In this document: positions 33,397 through 42,076 of the stretch, one piece after another | Layout: each line of letters opens with the position of its first letter | Numbering within the stretch: position 1 is the stretch's first letter | DNA from: JADKAV01 sp037046735 | GTDB lineage: Bacteria; Actinomycetota; Actinomycetes; S36-B12; UBA10799 | Assembly: GCA_037046735.1 (NCBI GenBank) | Contig: JBAOHC010000027.1 | Location: forward strand, 868,001 to 932,000 | DNA length: 64,000 nucleotides | Direction of reading: 5' to 3' | Translations under genes and position numbers: made by a program | Notes under the pieces: generated by a model | Seen by the model: the letters and a program-made list of their open reading frames with translations, nothing else | Database searches by the model: none | Told to the model about the DNA's origin: nothing

Positions 33397-34166
33397 GATC
33401 TATCCATCATCACTGTTGCCAGGTCACGGTAGGCCTGCGCCCCCTTGGAACGGCGGGCGGTGGAAAGAATGGAGCGACCCGAACCCGGCGCCTCCGCGAA
33501 GCGCACCGACCGTGCGATGGGGGCCAGCACCGGCAGGCCGTACTGCTGCTCGATGTCGGCGATGACCTCGCGCGAGAGCCGCGTACGGCTGTCAAACATG
33601 GTGGGCAGCACCCCCATGACCCGCAGGTCACGATTGGTGTATCTGCGAACATCCTCGACGGTCTCCAGCAGTTGGGCGACACCCCGGTGGGACAACGTCT
33701 CCGCCTGCATGGGGATGAGGACCTCCTGAGCCGCGGTCAGCGCGTTGATCGTGAGGACCCCGAGCGACGGCGAACAGTCGATGATCACGATGTCGTAGTC
33801 GCCGCTGACCTCCGCGAGTGCCTCCCGCAGCACGTACTCGCGACCGGTGCGGTTCGCCAGCTGCATCTCGGCACCGGACAAGTCGATGGACGCGGGCAGC
33901 AGGTCCGGACCTTCAGCCGTCGGCACGATCGCCATCCGCGGGCCGATCCGGCCCAGCAGCACATCGTGCACGCTGAACTGCACCTGATCGGCCTCGACAC
34001 CCATGGCGAACGTCAGGCAGGCCTGTGGGTCCAGGTCGATCAGCAAGACCTTACGGCCGGTGTCTGCCACAGCTGCACCAGTGGACGCAACCGTCGTCGT
34101 CTTAGCGACGCCACCCTTCTGGTTGGCGACCGCCACTATTCGAGATTTCAACGTCCACCCCTGCAC
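33393..34166 (-). CDS. ParA/Soj family ATPase
   Basis: 257 residues. Deviant Walker A KGGVAKTTT near residue 20, LLIDLDPQA, and DIVIIDCSPSLG; ends RSKGAQAYRDLA. ParA-type ATPases position chromosomes, plasmids or protein complexes; no parB or parS is nearby, so this is a stand-alone member, as in the corresponding mycobacterial locus. Start GTG 34166 (GTG CAG GGG), with TTG at 34151 behind AGGGGTGG an alternative. Minus-strand TAGTGT (34190-34195) is the likely -10. Confidence 0.9.
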   Translation of the reverse strand: MQGWTLKSRIVAVANQKGGVAKTTTVASTGAAVADTGRKVLLIDLDPQACLTFAMGVEADQVQFSVHDVLLGRIGPRMAIVPTAEGPDLLPASIDLSGAEMQLANRTGREYVLREALAEVSGDYDIVIIDCSPSLGVLTINALTAAQEVLIPMQAETLSHRGVAQLLETVEDVRRYTNRDLRVMGVLPTMFDSRTRLSREVIADIEQQYGLPVLAPIARSVRFAEAPGSGRSILSTARRSKGAQAYRDLATVMMDRS

Positions 34167-34189
34167 ATGCGAAGATCAGTGCGTCCGAG

Positions 34190-34199
34190 ACACTATTCT
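34190..34199. promoter_or_regulatory. Overlapping divergent -10 boxes, parA and hydrolase
   Basis: ACACTA at 34190-34195 reads TAGTGT for parA; TATTCT at 34194-34199 lies 6 nt before the GTG of the hydrolase at 34206, so that mRNA is probably leaderless. The two boxes overlap by 2 bp and must compete for polymerase. Confidence 0.5.
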
Positions 34200-34205
34200 G
34201 CCTCA

Positions 34206-35444
34206 GTGAGCACGCCCAGGTCGACAGCCCTCCCGCGTGGCGCGCGGCGTGTTCGTGACGAAGCCACCGGGCTGGCGACGATCCTGATGCCGGGCGACGG
34301 CCTGGGCACCGTCCTGCTCGTCCCCGGCTTCACCGGCAGCAAGGAGGATTTCCTCGACCTCCTGCCACTGCTGCACGATTGCGGGTGGACTGTCATCGCC
34401 CTGGACAACCGCGGCCAATACGAGTCACCACACGCGCCCGACTACAGCCTGGACCTGTGGGCCGATGACGTGTGCGACATCGCGGCTCGCTGCGAGGGCC
34501 CGGTACATCTGGTAGGGCACTCGCTGGGTGGACTGATCGTCGGAGTGGCGGCCAACCGGTTCGACTTCACGACAGTCGTGCTGCTGAACTCCGGCTCGGG
34601 GCCGATCCACGCCAGCAAACACGATCAACTACGCCTGCTGAACACTGCATTGAACCACTTCCCGATGGAGCAGATCTGGGAGGCGAAGGTGACCGCCGAC
34701 CGGCAGGCCGGCTGGACAGCGCCCTCACCGGCCGTGGAAGCGTTCATGAAGGACCGCTTCGTCCGCACCGATCCGGCGGGCCTGCAAATCATGTCCAGAC
34801 TGCTGCTGGCCGATCGCCAGCAGGATTTCAGCGAGACCTCCGCCCAATTGCTGGTGGCCTTCGGCATCCAGGACCCGGACTCGTGGTCATGGCAAACCCA
34901 GGTTGATCTCGCAGCACGCTGGCAGGCGCGCTTGGCTGTCATCCCGCAGGCCGCTCACTCCCCCGCTGTGGAGGCGCCCGAGACCACTGCCGCGCTGCTG
35001 GCGGCGACCTTCATCCAGGCTGGACAGCCCCGATGTGTGAGAGAACGCCGAAATGGGTATGCCGAGGGCATGCAGATCATGACCCCGCTGCCGACCGACA
35101 CCGGCGCCATCCGCCGTGCCCGCAAGACGGTCGGCGACCAATTGTGGGCGTGGGGTCTGCCCGAACTCGTCGACGATGCCGAATTGATCACCAGTGAGCT
35201 GGTCACCAATGCCATTGAGCACGGCAGCGGCCAGATCGAACTCCGCATGTACGCGCTGCCTGACCGCGTACGCATCAGCGTTTTGGACGAGGACGTGACC
35301 TCCGTGCCACAGGTCGCTTCGAACCGCGGTTTGCAGATCGGTGGCCGCGGCCTCTCACTGGTGGAGCAGATCTCCCAGGCGTGGGGGCACGATATTGGGC
35401 AGAACGGCAAAGAGGTCTGGGCGGAGTTGCCCGCCAGCATGTAA
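34206..35444 (+). CDS. Alpha/beta hydrolase joined to RsbW-like anti-sigma ATPase (fusion or frameshift artefact)
   Basis: One open frame of 412 residues. Residues 1-277: alpha/beta hydrolase with VLLVPGFTGS, LDNRGQ and nucleophile VGHSLGG; AFGIQDPDS and PQAAHSPA supply the remaining triad region. Residues 292-412: GHKL ATPase of the SpoIIAB/RsbW type. The joint is suspicious: removing one C from the CCCC run at 35028-35031 ends the hydrolase naturally with QAGQPDV and TGA at 35038-35040. Other genes in the window carry just such extra bases, so I think these are probably two genes. Divergent from parA. Confidence 0.78.
   Translation: MSTPRSTALPRGARRVRDEATGLATILMPGDGLGTVLLVPGFTGSKEDFLDLLPLLHDCGWTVIALDNRGQYESPHAPDYSLDLWADDVCDIAARCEGPVHLVGHSLGGLIVGVAANRFDFTTVVLLNSGSGPIHASKHDQLRLLNTALNHFPMEQIWEAKVTADRQAGWTAPSPAVEAFMKDRFVRTDPAGLQIMSRLLLADRQQDFSETSAQLLVAFGIQDPDSWSWQTQVDLAARWQARLAVIPQAAHSPAVEAPETTAALLAATFIQAGQPRCVRERRNGYAEGMQIMTPLPTDTGAIRRARKTVGDQLWAWGLPELVDDAELITSELVTNAIEHGSGQIELRMYALPDRVRISVLDEDVTSVPQVASNRGLQIGGRGLSLVEQISQAWGHDIGQNGKEVWAELPASM
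35079..35444 (+). CDS. RsbW-type anti-sigma serine kinase module (possible separate gene)
   Basis: 121 residues from ATG 35079, which has GAGGG 10 nt upstream. N-box ELVTNAIEHG, VLDED (G1) and GGRGLSLVEQ (G2) define the HATPase_c fold of anti-sigma factors and serine-phosphatase partners. No sigma factor or anti-anti-sigma gene is adjacent, so the target is unknown. It is in frame with the preceding hydrolase in the printed sequence and would be independent if the homopolymer error at 35028-35031 is real. Confidence 0.6.
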   Translation: MTPLPTDTGAIRRARKTVGDQLWAWGLPELVDDAELITSELVTNAIEHGSGQIELRMYALPDRVRISVLDEDVTSVPQVASNRGLQIGGRGLSLVEQISQAWGHDIGQNGKEVWAELPASM

Positions 35445-35481
35445 CCACCGTGCGCTGCCCGCGTGTGCGGGTATCCCGGTT

Positions 35482-36591
35482 CTACGGGTCGTCGGGTGGG
35501 TTGGTGTATCGCTTGCCGCGGGGGCTGATCCAGATGGTGGTGCCGTCGGGTTGGCGTTCTACCCGCCATTTGCCATGCGTTTTGATCCGGTGATGGTAGC
35601 GACACAGGGCCTGCAGATTGTCCGCGTCGGTGGGGCCGGCGGGCCAGGGCACGATGTGGTCGAGGTCGCAGTGGCGGGCGGGGCGTCGGCAGCCGGGGAA
35701 CCGGCAGCGCCGGTCCCGGGTGCGCACATACCGGCGCATCTTCAGGCTCGGCATATACCCGGCGCACAGTTGCGGGAGAGTGAGCCGGATGATCGCCGAC
35801 GGCACCTCCAGACGGCGCAACAGTTCATCCGCATGGCCGTCGGCGATCGGGCCGTACCCGTCGATCTCCGCCCCATCGTCGGTCATGATCACCGCGATCG
35901 GGACCTGCTCGGCCGCGGTGACCCCGGTGAGCAGTTCGATGAACATGTCGGCCTGGATGGCATCCCGGTTGCCCTGGATGTTGTTTGACCGGACCCGGAT
36001 CGACTCCATGCAGGCGGTGGCCTGCTCCGCGGTCAGGTAGGCGGACAGGGTGGCCATGCCGTCCGGTTCTGGTGTCAGGCTGACTTTGCGTGACTTGCGG
36101 GCCTTCTTCCGGCGCCGTTCGGCAGCGTCGGCGTCGATCCGGTCGACCTGCCGGGTCAGCCACGGCCGCACCTGGCCGCGGGTGCGGGTGGCGGCATAGT
36201 CGATGGCCCGCTCGGCCAGGGTGTGCCGGTCGGCCGGGGCGAGTCCGCAGGTGGCCCGGGCGATCTCGCGCACCTTCACCAAATCCAGGCGCCCATCAGC
36301 CAGAGCCTGCAGCAGGACCGGCAGGTCCCGCACCACGTCCACCGCCACATCCACCATCGTCGAGGCGAACCCCGGCGTCCACACCATCGCGCAGGCGATC
36401 TCCGGCGGGGTCGGATCCACCACCACCCCATCCGGATCCGCCGCCAACTCAGACTCGACGAACACCTGATGGAAAGCCTGCAACTGTTGAGCGTGGCAGA
36501 ACCCGATCACCGCCTCCGCCGCCTTCGCCCGCTCGAGCGGATCCTCGTCGGAGAACAACTCCGCAAGGGCCGCGACCACCAATTCGTTCAT
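35482..36591 (-). CDS. DUF222/HNH endonuclease domain protein (13E12-type)
   Basis: 369 residues. N-terminal helical DUF222 region (about 1-260), then an HNH nuclease: YVRTRDRRCRFPGC, CDLDHIVPW, DADNLQALCRYHHRIK and a zinc Cys set. This family is repeated many times in mycobacteria and other actinobacteria and is thought to be a mobile or selfish element type; biological role unclear. TACGGT placed 6 nt before ATG 36591 fixes the start. It marks the region where the conserved synteny breaks. Confidence 0.9.
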   Translation of the reverse strand: MNELVVAALAELFSDEDPLERAKAAEAVIGFCHAQQLQAFHQVFVESELAADPDGVVVDPTPPEIACAMVWTPGFASTMVDVAVDVVRDLPVLLQALADGRLDLVKVREIARATCGLAPADRHTLAERAIDYAATRTRGQVRPWLTRQVDRIDADAAERRRKKARKSRKVSLTPEPDGMATLSAYLTAEQATACMESIRVRSNNIQGNRDAIQADMFIELLTGVTAAEQVPIAVIMTDDGAEIDGYGPIADGHADELLRRLEVPSAIIRLTLPQLCAGYMPSLKMRRYVRTRDRRCRFPGCRRPARHCDLDHIVPWPAGPTDADNLQALCRYHHRIKTHGKWRVERQPDGTTIWISPRGKRYTNPPDDP

Positions 36592-36597
36592 GCCCAC

Positions 36598-36603
36598 ACC
36601 GTA
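36598..36603 (-). promoter_or_regulatory. -10 box, leaderless HNH gene start
   Basis: TACGGT on the minus strand, 6 nt, then ATG at 36591. Confidence 0.5.
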
Positions 36604-36670
36604 CGAGAGACCTACGACAAACTCTTTTGACCAGGAACTACGCGGTGGACAAACCGGTGAACTGAGGAGC

Positions 36671-37282
36671 TCAGCCCAGCCCCTGCTCGGCGATGAAGCC
36701 GAATACAGCGTTGGCTATCAACTGGGCGGCGATGGCCGCCAGCAACATGCCAGCGATGCGAGTGAGCACCGTGATCCCCGAGGTTCCCAGCACGCGAGCG
36801 ATGCCGGTGCTGTAGCGCATCGCCAGGAACAGCACGAGATGCACCGTCAGCACTCCGAAGGCCACCGCCGTGTACGCCGCGGGGGTACTGGCTCCTTGCA
36901 TGAACAACATCACGGCCACGATCGCGCCCGGCCCGGCGATCAGTGGCGTGCCCAGCGGTACGAGGGCGACGTTCACGTCGTCAGCAGCGGTGACCTCGCC
37001 CCCTTTGCCCATCAGCAGTTGCAGGGCGACGAGCAGCAGGAGCAGTCCGCCGCTGGCCTGCAAGGCGGGCAGCGACACGTGCAAATAGTCCAGGATGACC
37101 TGGCCGAACAGCGCGAACCCCACGATGACGCCAAGCGCGGTCAGGGTGGCTTGCAGAGCCAGGCGCTTCATCTGCGCTGGCCCTCGCCGATGAGTCAACG
37201 CCAAGAAGATCGGCACGATCCCGGGCGGGTCCATGATGACCAGCAGCGTGACGACCACCGACCCGTAGAGCCGCAGATCCAC
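36671..37282 (-). CDS. MarC/UPF0056 family membrane protein
   Basis: 203 residues with six hydrophobic helices. Family motifs: VVTLLVIMDPPGIVPIFLALT at the start, NVALVPLGTPLIAGPGAI in the middle and a small-residue-rich last helix. Proposed transporter family, substrate unknown. The GTG start follows the stop of the stress-protein gene without a gap (TAGGTG), so the two are cotranscribed and probably translationally coupled. Confidence 0.88.
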   Translation of the reverse strand: MDLRLYGSVVVTLLVIMDPPGIVPIFLALTHRRGPAQMKRLALQATLTALGVIVGFALFGQVILDYLHVSLPALQASGGLLLLLVALQLLMGKGGEVTAADDVNVALVPLGTPLIAGPGAIVAVMLFMQGASTPAAYTAVAFGVLTVHLVLFLAMRYSTGIARVLGTSGITVLTRIAGMLLAAIAAQLIANAVFGFIAEQGLG

Positions 37283-37801
37283 CTAGACCTGCGGAGGTGT
37301 CGGCTGATCGGTGATCGGCGGCGTCACAGCCGTGATTCCCAGGATCTGCCTGGCCTGATTGAGCACACCCGCATCGCACACCACGTCATAGCGGCCGGCC
37401 GTGAGCTGGCTGCGGGAGGTGAAGTCCCGCCTGCCGCCGGTGAAGGCATAGGACATGAGGCCGAAGACGATGCCGAAGGCCGCGCCGTAGATCACGCCCA
37501 TCAGCAGCAGGTTCAGCGTGCTGCCCTCACCGCTAGCGAAGATCGAGACGAACAAACCGATGAGCAGGCCGAACCACACACCCATGCCCAGGCCGCTCAG
37601 TGCTGCCCGGCCCCAGGACAGTCGACCGACCACCGCCTCCACGGTGCGCAGGTCAATACCCACGATGGCCACGTTCTGCACCGGGAACTTGTTGTCACTG
37701 AGCTTGTCCACCGCGAACTGAGCCTCGTTGTACGTGGTGTAACTGGCCAGGACCGGCCGGTTGGCGAGTTGCTTGAACGGATCGGACTTCGGGGTCGGCA
37801 T
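37283..37801 (-). CDS. General stress protein 17M-like membrane protein
   Basis: 172 residues. N-terminal YTTYNEAQFAVDKLSDNKFPVQNVAIVG is the 17M/YflT-type domain; a Gly-rich membrane hairpin follows (about 70-120), then a second soluble strand region (RYDVVCDAG) and a Pro-rich tail. Function unknown; homologues are stress-induced. TACCCT sits 6 nt before the ATG at 37801. Operon with marC. Confidence 0.85.
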   Translation of the reverse strand: MPTPKSDPFKQLANRPVLASYTTYNEAQFAVDKLSDNKFPVQNVAIVGIDLRTVEAVVGRLSWGRAALSGLGMGVWFGLLIGLFVSIFASGEGSTLNLLLMGVIYGAAFGIVFGLMSYAFTGGRRDFTSRSQLTAGRYDVVCDAGVLNQARQILGITAVTPPITDQPTPPQV

Positions 37802-37807
37802 ACCTCG

Positions 37808-37813
37808 AGGGTA
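37808..37813 (-). promoter_or_regulatory. -10 box before stress-protein start
   Basis: TACCCT on the minus strand, 6 nt (CGAGGT), then ATG at 37801. Confidence 0.45.
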
Positions 37814-37848
37814 ACCGGCCCACTAGGAGGCGCAGCCCGCCCGGGCGC

Positions 37849-39054
37849 TCAGCCGCGCAGTTTGTACTCTTCCAAGAGCCTGCGTGCAATGATCATGCGC
37901 TGGATGTCCGCCGTGCCCTCGCCGATCAGCAGCATGGGGGCCTCCCGGTACAGCCGCTCGATCTCGTACTCCTTGGAGTAGCCGTAGCCGCCGTGGATGC
38001 GGAACGAGTCCTCCACGACCTCCCTGCAGTACTCGCTGGCCAGGTACTTCGCCATGCCGGCTTCGAGGTCATTGCGAGCTCCGGAATCCTTGGTCCGGGC
38101 GGCGCGCACCATCATCAGGTGCGCCGCTTCCACCTTGGTCGCCATCTCTGCGAGCCGGAAGGCGACCGCCTGATGCTCCGCGATCGGCTTGCCGAAGGTC
38201 ACCCGCTGTTGGGCGTAGTCGATGCCGAGTTCGAACGCCCGATTGGCCAGACCACACGCGCGGGCCGCCACATTGACGCGGCCCACCTCCACACCGTCCA
38301 TCATCTGGTAGAAGCCGCGGCCGGGCTCGCCACCGAGCAGTGCGCTGCTCGGCAGGCGGAAGTCGGTCATCACCAGTTCGGTGGTGTCGACGCCCTTGTA
38401 GCCCATCTTGTCGATCTTGCCGGGGATGGTCAGACCGGGCAGCACCTCGCCGAAACCGGCTGGCTTCTCGATGAGGAAGGTGCTCATCTTCTTGTACACG
38501 CTGGCGTTCTCAGCGACATCGGCGTCCGTGCGTACGAGCACCGCACACAGCGTGGATGAGCCACCGTTGGTCAGCCACATCTTCTGGCCGTTGAGGACGT
38601 AGTCGTCGCCGTCGCGCACGGCCTTGGACTGGATTGCAGCCACGTCAGAGCCGCACCCCGGCTCGGACATGGAGAAGGAACCGCGCAGTTCGCCCGTCGC
38701 CATCCGGGGCAGGAAGTCCTTCTTCTGCGCATCCGTGCCGTGCTGCATCACCATGTACGCCACGATGAAATGGGTGTTGATGATGCCGGAGACGCTCATC
38801 CAGCCGCGGGCGATCTCCTCGACGCACAGGGCGTAGGTCAGCAGGGACTCACCGAGGCCGCCATACTCCTCGGGGATCATCAGTCCGAAGATCCCCATCT
38901 CCTTCATTCCCTCGACGATTTCGGTGGGGTACTCGTCGTTGTGCTCAAGGTGTTGAGCCTGGGGGATGATTTCGTTCTCGACGAAGTCGTGGACCGCGGA
39001 AAGGATCTCCTGCTGAATCTCGGTCAAGCCATCAGTCTGCGACAAACGAGCCAT
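37849..39054 (-). CDS. Acyl-CoA dehydrogenase
   Basis: 401 residues. FAD-dependent desaturation of acyl-CoA at C2-C3. Substrate/FAD motifs MSEPGCGSD, KMWLTNGG and RVNVAARACG are present; the catalytic base is the Glu of REAPMLLIGEGT near residue 375. The chain-length class is not determinable from motifs alone. The ATG at 39054 has an excellent GGAGG 6 nt upstream. The promoter region holds the TACT-N4-AGTA operator shared with the TetR gene at 30 kb, suggesting lipid-responsive control. Neighbouring CoA-ester lyase (42 kb) could act in a related catabolic route. Confidence 0.93.
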   Translation of the reverse strand: MARLSQTDGLTEIQQEILSAVHDFVENEIIPQAQHLEHNDEYPTEIVEGMKEMGIFGLMIPEEYGGLGESLLTYALCVEEIARGWMSVSGIINTHFIVAYMVMQHGTDAQKKDFLPRMATGELRGSFSMSEPGCGSDVAAIQSKAVRDGDDYVLNGQKMWLTNGGSSTLCAVLVRTDADVAENASVYKKMSTFLIEKPAGFGEVLPGLTIPGKIDKMGYKGVDTTELVMTDFRLPSSALLGGEPGRGFYQMMDGVEVGRVNVAARACGLANRAFELGIDYAQQRVTFGKPIAEHQAVAFRLAEMATKVEAAHLMMVRAARTKDSGARNDLEAGMAKYLASEYCREVVEDSFRIHGGYGYSKEYEIERLYREAPMLLIGEGTADIQRMIIARRLLEEYKLRG

Positions 39055-39075
39055 GCTGCGCCTCCAGTGTGTACT

Positions 39076-39087
39076 TACTGGTGAGTA
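39076..39087. promoter_or_regulatory. TetR operator candidate TACTGGTGAGTA upstream of acyl-CoA dehydrogenase
   Basis: Palindrome TACT-GGTG-AGTA, 22 bp before the start codon; differs by one base from 29954-29965. A second overlapping inverted repeat GGTGA-N5-TCACC starts at 39080. Confidence 0.55.
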
Positions 39088-39229
39088 TTTCACCGAACGC
39101 CTACGCCCACACCGGCAGGTCAGGCCTCGATGCGTCCCAGGCGGTGGCAGGAACGGCCAGCGGAACCGAGGAGATGCCAGCGCCAGCATGGCTCGGCGGC
39201 TCCTACGACGGGCGTTCGGGCCGTGTCAG

Positions 39230-40564
39230 TCAGTTCGTCAGGCGCACCGGCGATAGACCTACCTTCACGGTGCCCTTCTTGATGCGATCGCACTTATCCA
39301 GGACGTCACAAACGTTCTTCACCTTGAAGGAGGCAGGCACGCTGAATGCGACGGCCTTGGCCTTGGGTCGGTAGACCCAGTAGTTGCGCGTGCTCCCCTT
39401 CGTGGTCAGGCACACGGTGACCTGCCTGCTGATCGTGCAGCCCTTGTTCTTACTGCCCGCAAGATTGGTCAGCAGGTTCCGGAAGGTGAAGCCGGGCTGC
39501 AGGACGGCACCGGACTGCGACGTCGGCCAAATGCCCAGACCGAAATCATCCCAGCCGTACCAGTCCACCTGGACCACTCCGTTGTGCAGGCTCTCCAAGT
39601 ACGTTTGGGCCAAGTACGCGGCGCCCTTGCTCTGGCTGTACACCGACTTCGGCCAGCCGTTGTCGCGGTTGTTGCCGTAGTTCATCTCGGTGTCCAGCAC
39701 CGGCGTCTTCTTGTAGCCGACGTCGTCGATCACCTGCTGAGCCATCGTCAAGCCCTTGGCACGATCGGCGAGCGTACCGTTGCCTGGGCCCTTCTTAACC
39801 CAGGGATACAGGTGTACAGCGATACCGTCCGGCTTGGACTTCTGCTGCTTCAACGCCGTCAGGTACTGTTTCAGCCACCCATCGCGCAGGAACTTCTTGT
39901 TCTGTACCACCGTGCTCGAGGCGGTGATCACCTGGGCCGCGGGGTCGACCTGACGAATGATCTTTTCCGCGGCGACCGTGATCTTCGCCATCTCCTGCGG
40001 TGAACCCTGCCCGTTGGCGGTATCGAACATGGAGGTCAGGTTCGCCTCGTTCCAGATCTGGTACTGGGTGATCTGACCCTTGTACTTCGTGACCACCTCC
40101 CGTACCCAGTTGGTCCAATAAGCCGGATTCGACGGCGGTGCACCCGTGCCCCCAGGGAAGTACGAGCAGTCGGTGTAGACGCCCGGGCTACACGGCGGTT
40201 TGACGAAACTTGCCGCCCAATTCGGGGTGTAGCCGAGGACGTACATGATGTCCTTGGCCCCAGTCGCCCGGGCATTGGCCACGACTGTGTCCATCGTGGT
40301 CCAGTCATAGACCCCATCGGCGGTGTTGACCTCATCCCAGCGCACCCCGTTGTCCCAGATCCGGATGCTGCCGAACTTGTCGTCCGGACCCGGTGTCGTG
40401 GTCGTCAACGAATGGTCATGCATCCCAAACAGGGAAGCGGGGACCCTCGCACTGGTCGCAGGCTCTTGCCCGGGTTTGGGCAGCGGCGCCGGGGCCGCAG
40501 CCGCCGACCCCGCAGTGGCCACCGACAGCGTAAGGACACAACCGGCCATTACCGAACGCTTCAC
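39230..40564 (-). CDS. Secreted clan-A glycoside hydrolase (GH39-like), copy 1
   Basis: 444 residues. Signal peptide (VMAGCVLTLSVATAGSAAAA), then a TIM-barrel glycosidase. Acid/base Glu in QIWNEAN and nucleophile Glu in LDTEMNYGN are the clan-A pair. The C-terminal beta domain has two Cys pairs (GCTI...VCLT, NVCDVLDKC) and ends VKVGLSPVRL. Substrate unknown; xylan- or glycan-cleaving activity is typical. The GTG at 40564 has GAAGGAG 7 nt upstream. Tandem with a paralogue, 31 bp apart. Confidence 0.88.
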   Translation of the reverse strand: MKRSVMAGCVLTLSVATAGSAAAAPAPLPKPGQEPATSARVPASLFGMHDHSLTTTTPGPDDKFGSIRIWDNGVRWDEVNTADGVYDWTTMDTVVANARATGAKDIMYVLGYTPNWAASFVKPPCSPGVYTDCSYFPGGTGAPPSNPAYWTNWVREVVTKYKGQITQYQIWNEANLTSMFDTANGQGSPQEMAKITVAAEKIIRQVDPAAQVITASSTVVQNKKFLRDGWLKQYLTALKQQKSKPDGIAVHLYPWVKKGPGNGTLADRAKGLTMAQQVIDDVGYKKTPVLDTEMNYGNNRDNGWPKSVYSQSKGAAYLAQTYLESLHNGVVQVDWYGWDDFGLGIWPTSQSGAVLQPGFTFRNLLTNLAGSKNKGCTISRQVTVCLTTKGSTRNYWVYRPKAKAVAFSVPASFKVKNVCDVLDKCDRIKKGTVKVGLSPVRLTN

Positions 40565-40595
40565 TGATGGGCTCCTTCTCACGTCAAACCCCGCT

Positions 40596-41927
40596 CTACG
40601 GCTTCACCAGCAGCGGCGAGATCCCGACCTGCAGACGGCGGTTGCCCTTGAGCGCGGTGCAGGTGTTGTTCACGTCGCAGACCTGCTCGACCTTCCACTT
40701 CTTGCTGACCGAATACGTCTTGGATGCCTTGGAGTTGCGGAAGACGAGGTACTGCTTCTGCCCGCCCTGCTTGATCGAGCAGGTGTTGATGCCGCCGTTG
40801 CCCGTCGTGCAAGCGCCGATCTTCGCTCGTGCCAACCACGTCATGACGGTGTCGTAAGCGATCCCAGGTGCGAGCACCTTCCCAGTCGCGGCGTCGGTGA
40901 CATCTACTCCGAGGACATGATCGTCCCAGCCGTACCAGTAAACCTGCGGCACATTGTTGACCATGCCGTAGATGTAGGTCTGCGCAAGATATGCCGCGCC
41001 TATCTTGGCCGGCAGTACCTTCTTGGGCCACCCGTTATTACGCCGGTTGCCGTAGGCCATCTCGGTGTCGTACATCGGCTGCCGGAACTTGAAGTGGTCG
41101 AGGACCGCTTGAGCGTCTCTGGCCCCCTGCTCACGATCAAAGGGCGTGCCATCACCAGGGCCGGCTTTGAACCAGGGGTAGAGGTGCATGCCGACCGCAT
41201 CGAACTTGACCTTCTTCTTCTTCAACCCCGCCATGTAGTTGTAGAAGAAGGATTTCTTGGAGATGGCTGCCGACTGCTTCGCTACCTTGGTCGCCTTGCG
41301 CATTTGGCGGACGATTGCCGAACCGGTCACCACCTCGGCACTCGGGTCCACATCGTGGACGATCTTGGCGGCCCGCCGGGTCAACTCCACCATCTGCTCG
41401 GGTGTCCCCGAGAAGAACGATGAGAAATTGACCTCGTTCCACACCTGGTAGGAGTCGATGCGGCCCTTGTACTTGCTGACCACCTCCCGCACCCACTTGT
41501 CCCAGGCGCCCAGATCCCTGGGCATGGAGTTGGCCCCCACTGCACCGAGGTAGTTGGGAATGCTGGTGTCGGTGGCCAGCCATTCGGGAGTGGAGCCGAG
41601 CACGTACATGATCTCGTTCGCCCCGGTCGCCTCGGCATTGGCCACCACGGCATCCAACTTGCTGAAGTCGTAGACGTTGTTCGCGGTGTTGATCTCGTCC
41701 CAGCGCACCCCGTTGTCCCAGATCCGGATCGCACCGAACTTCTGATTCACCTGCGGGACAGGGTTGCTCAGATCGTGCACGTGCATGCCGAACAGGCTGG
41801 GTTGCACAGTCTTGGTGAACCTCGGTTTGGGTGGTGTGGGCAGTTCGGGCGGGGCGGCAGCCGCGACGCCCGTCACAGCCATCGTCAAGGCGGTGGTCAC
41901 CGCCAACGTCTTCGCTACAAACCGCAT
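40596..41927 (-). CDS. Secreted clan-A glycoside hydrolase (GH39-like), copy 2
   Basis: 443 residues; paralogue of the downstream gene with the same layout: signal peptide (TLAVTTALTMAVTGVAAAA), LFGMHVHDL, IRIWDNGVRWDEINTA, QVWNEVN (acid/base), YDTEMAYGN (nucleophile), WYGWDD and a C-terminal Cys-containing domain ending LQVGISPLLV. Copies diverge most in the Ala/Pro linker after the signal and in the loop before the acid/base Glu. ATG at 41927 with GAAAGGTG. Probably one operon of two secreted enzymes acting on the same or related polymer. Confidence 0.88.
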   Translation of the reverse strand: MRFVAKTLAVTTALTMAVTGVAAAAPPELPTPPKPRFTKTVQPSLFGMHVHDLSNPVPQVNQKFGAIRIWDNGVRWDEINTANNVYDFSKLDAVVANAEATGANEIMYVLGSTPEWLATDTSIPNYLGAVGANSMPRDLGAWDKWVREVVSKYKGRIDSYQVWNEVNFSSFFSGTPEQMVELTRRAAKIVHDVDPSAEVVTGSAIVRQMRKATKVAKQSAAISKKSFFYNYMAGLKKKKVKFDAVGMHLYPWFKAGPGDGTPFDREQGARDAQAVLDHFKFRQPMYDTEMAYGNRRNNGWPKKVLPAKIGAAYLAQTYIYGMVNNVPQVYWYGWDDHVLGVDVTDAATGKVLAPGIAYDTVMTWLARAKIGACTTGNGGINTCSIKQGGQKQYLVFRNSKASKTYSVSKKWKVEQVCDVNNTCTALKGNRRLQVGISPLLVKP

Positions 41928-42076
41928 ACCGCACCTTTCATCGCTTCGCCCCATAGTCACATGAGTCGTCATTGGACGCGCCCGATCATCGTTGAGATCC
42001 ATCTGGTTCTTCTCCCCGAGGGCTCTATCGGACGGTGGCGAAACGACTTGAGCCCGGCGACCGCTGGGCGGACGCT

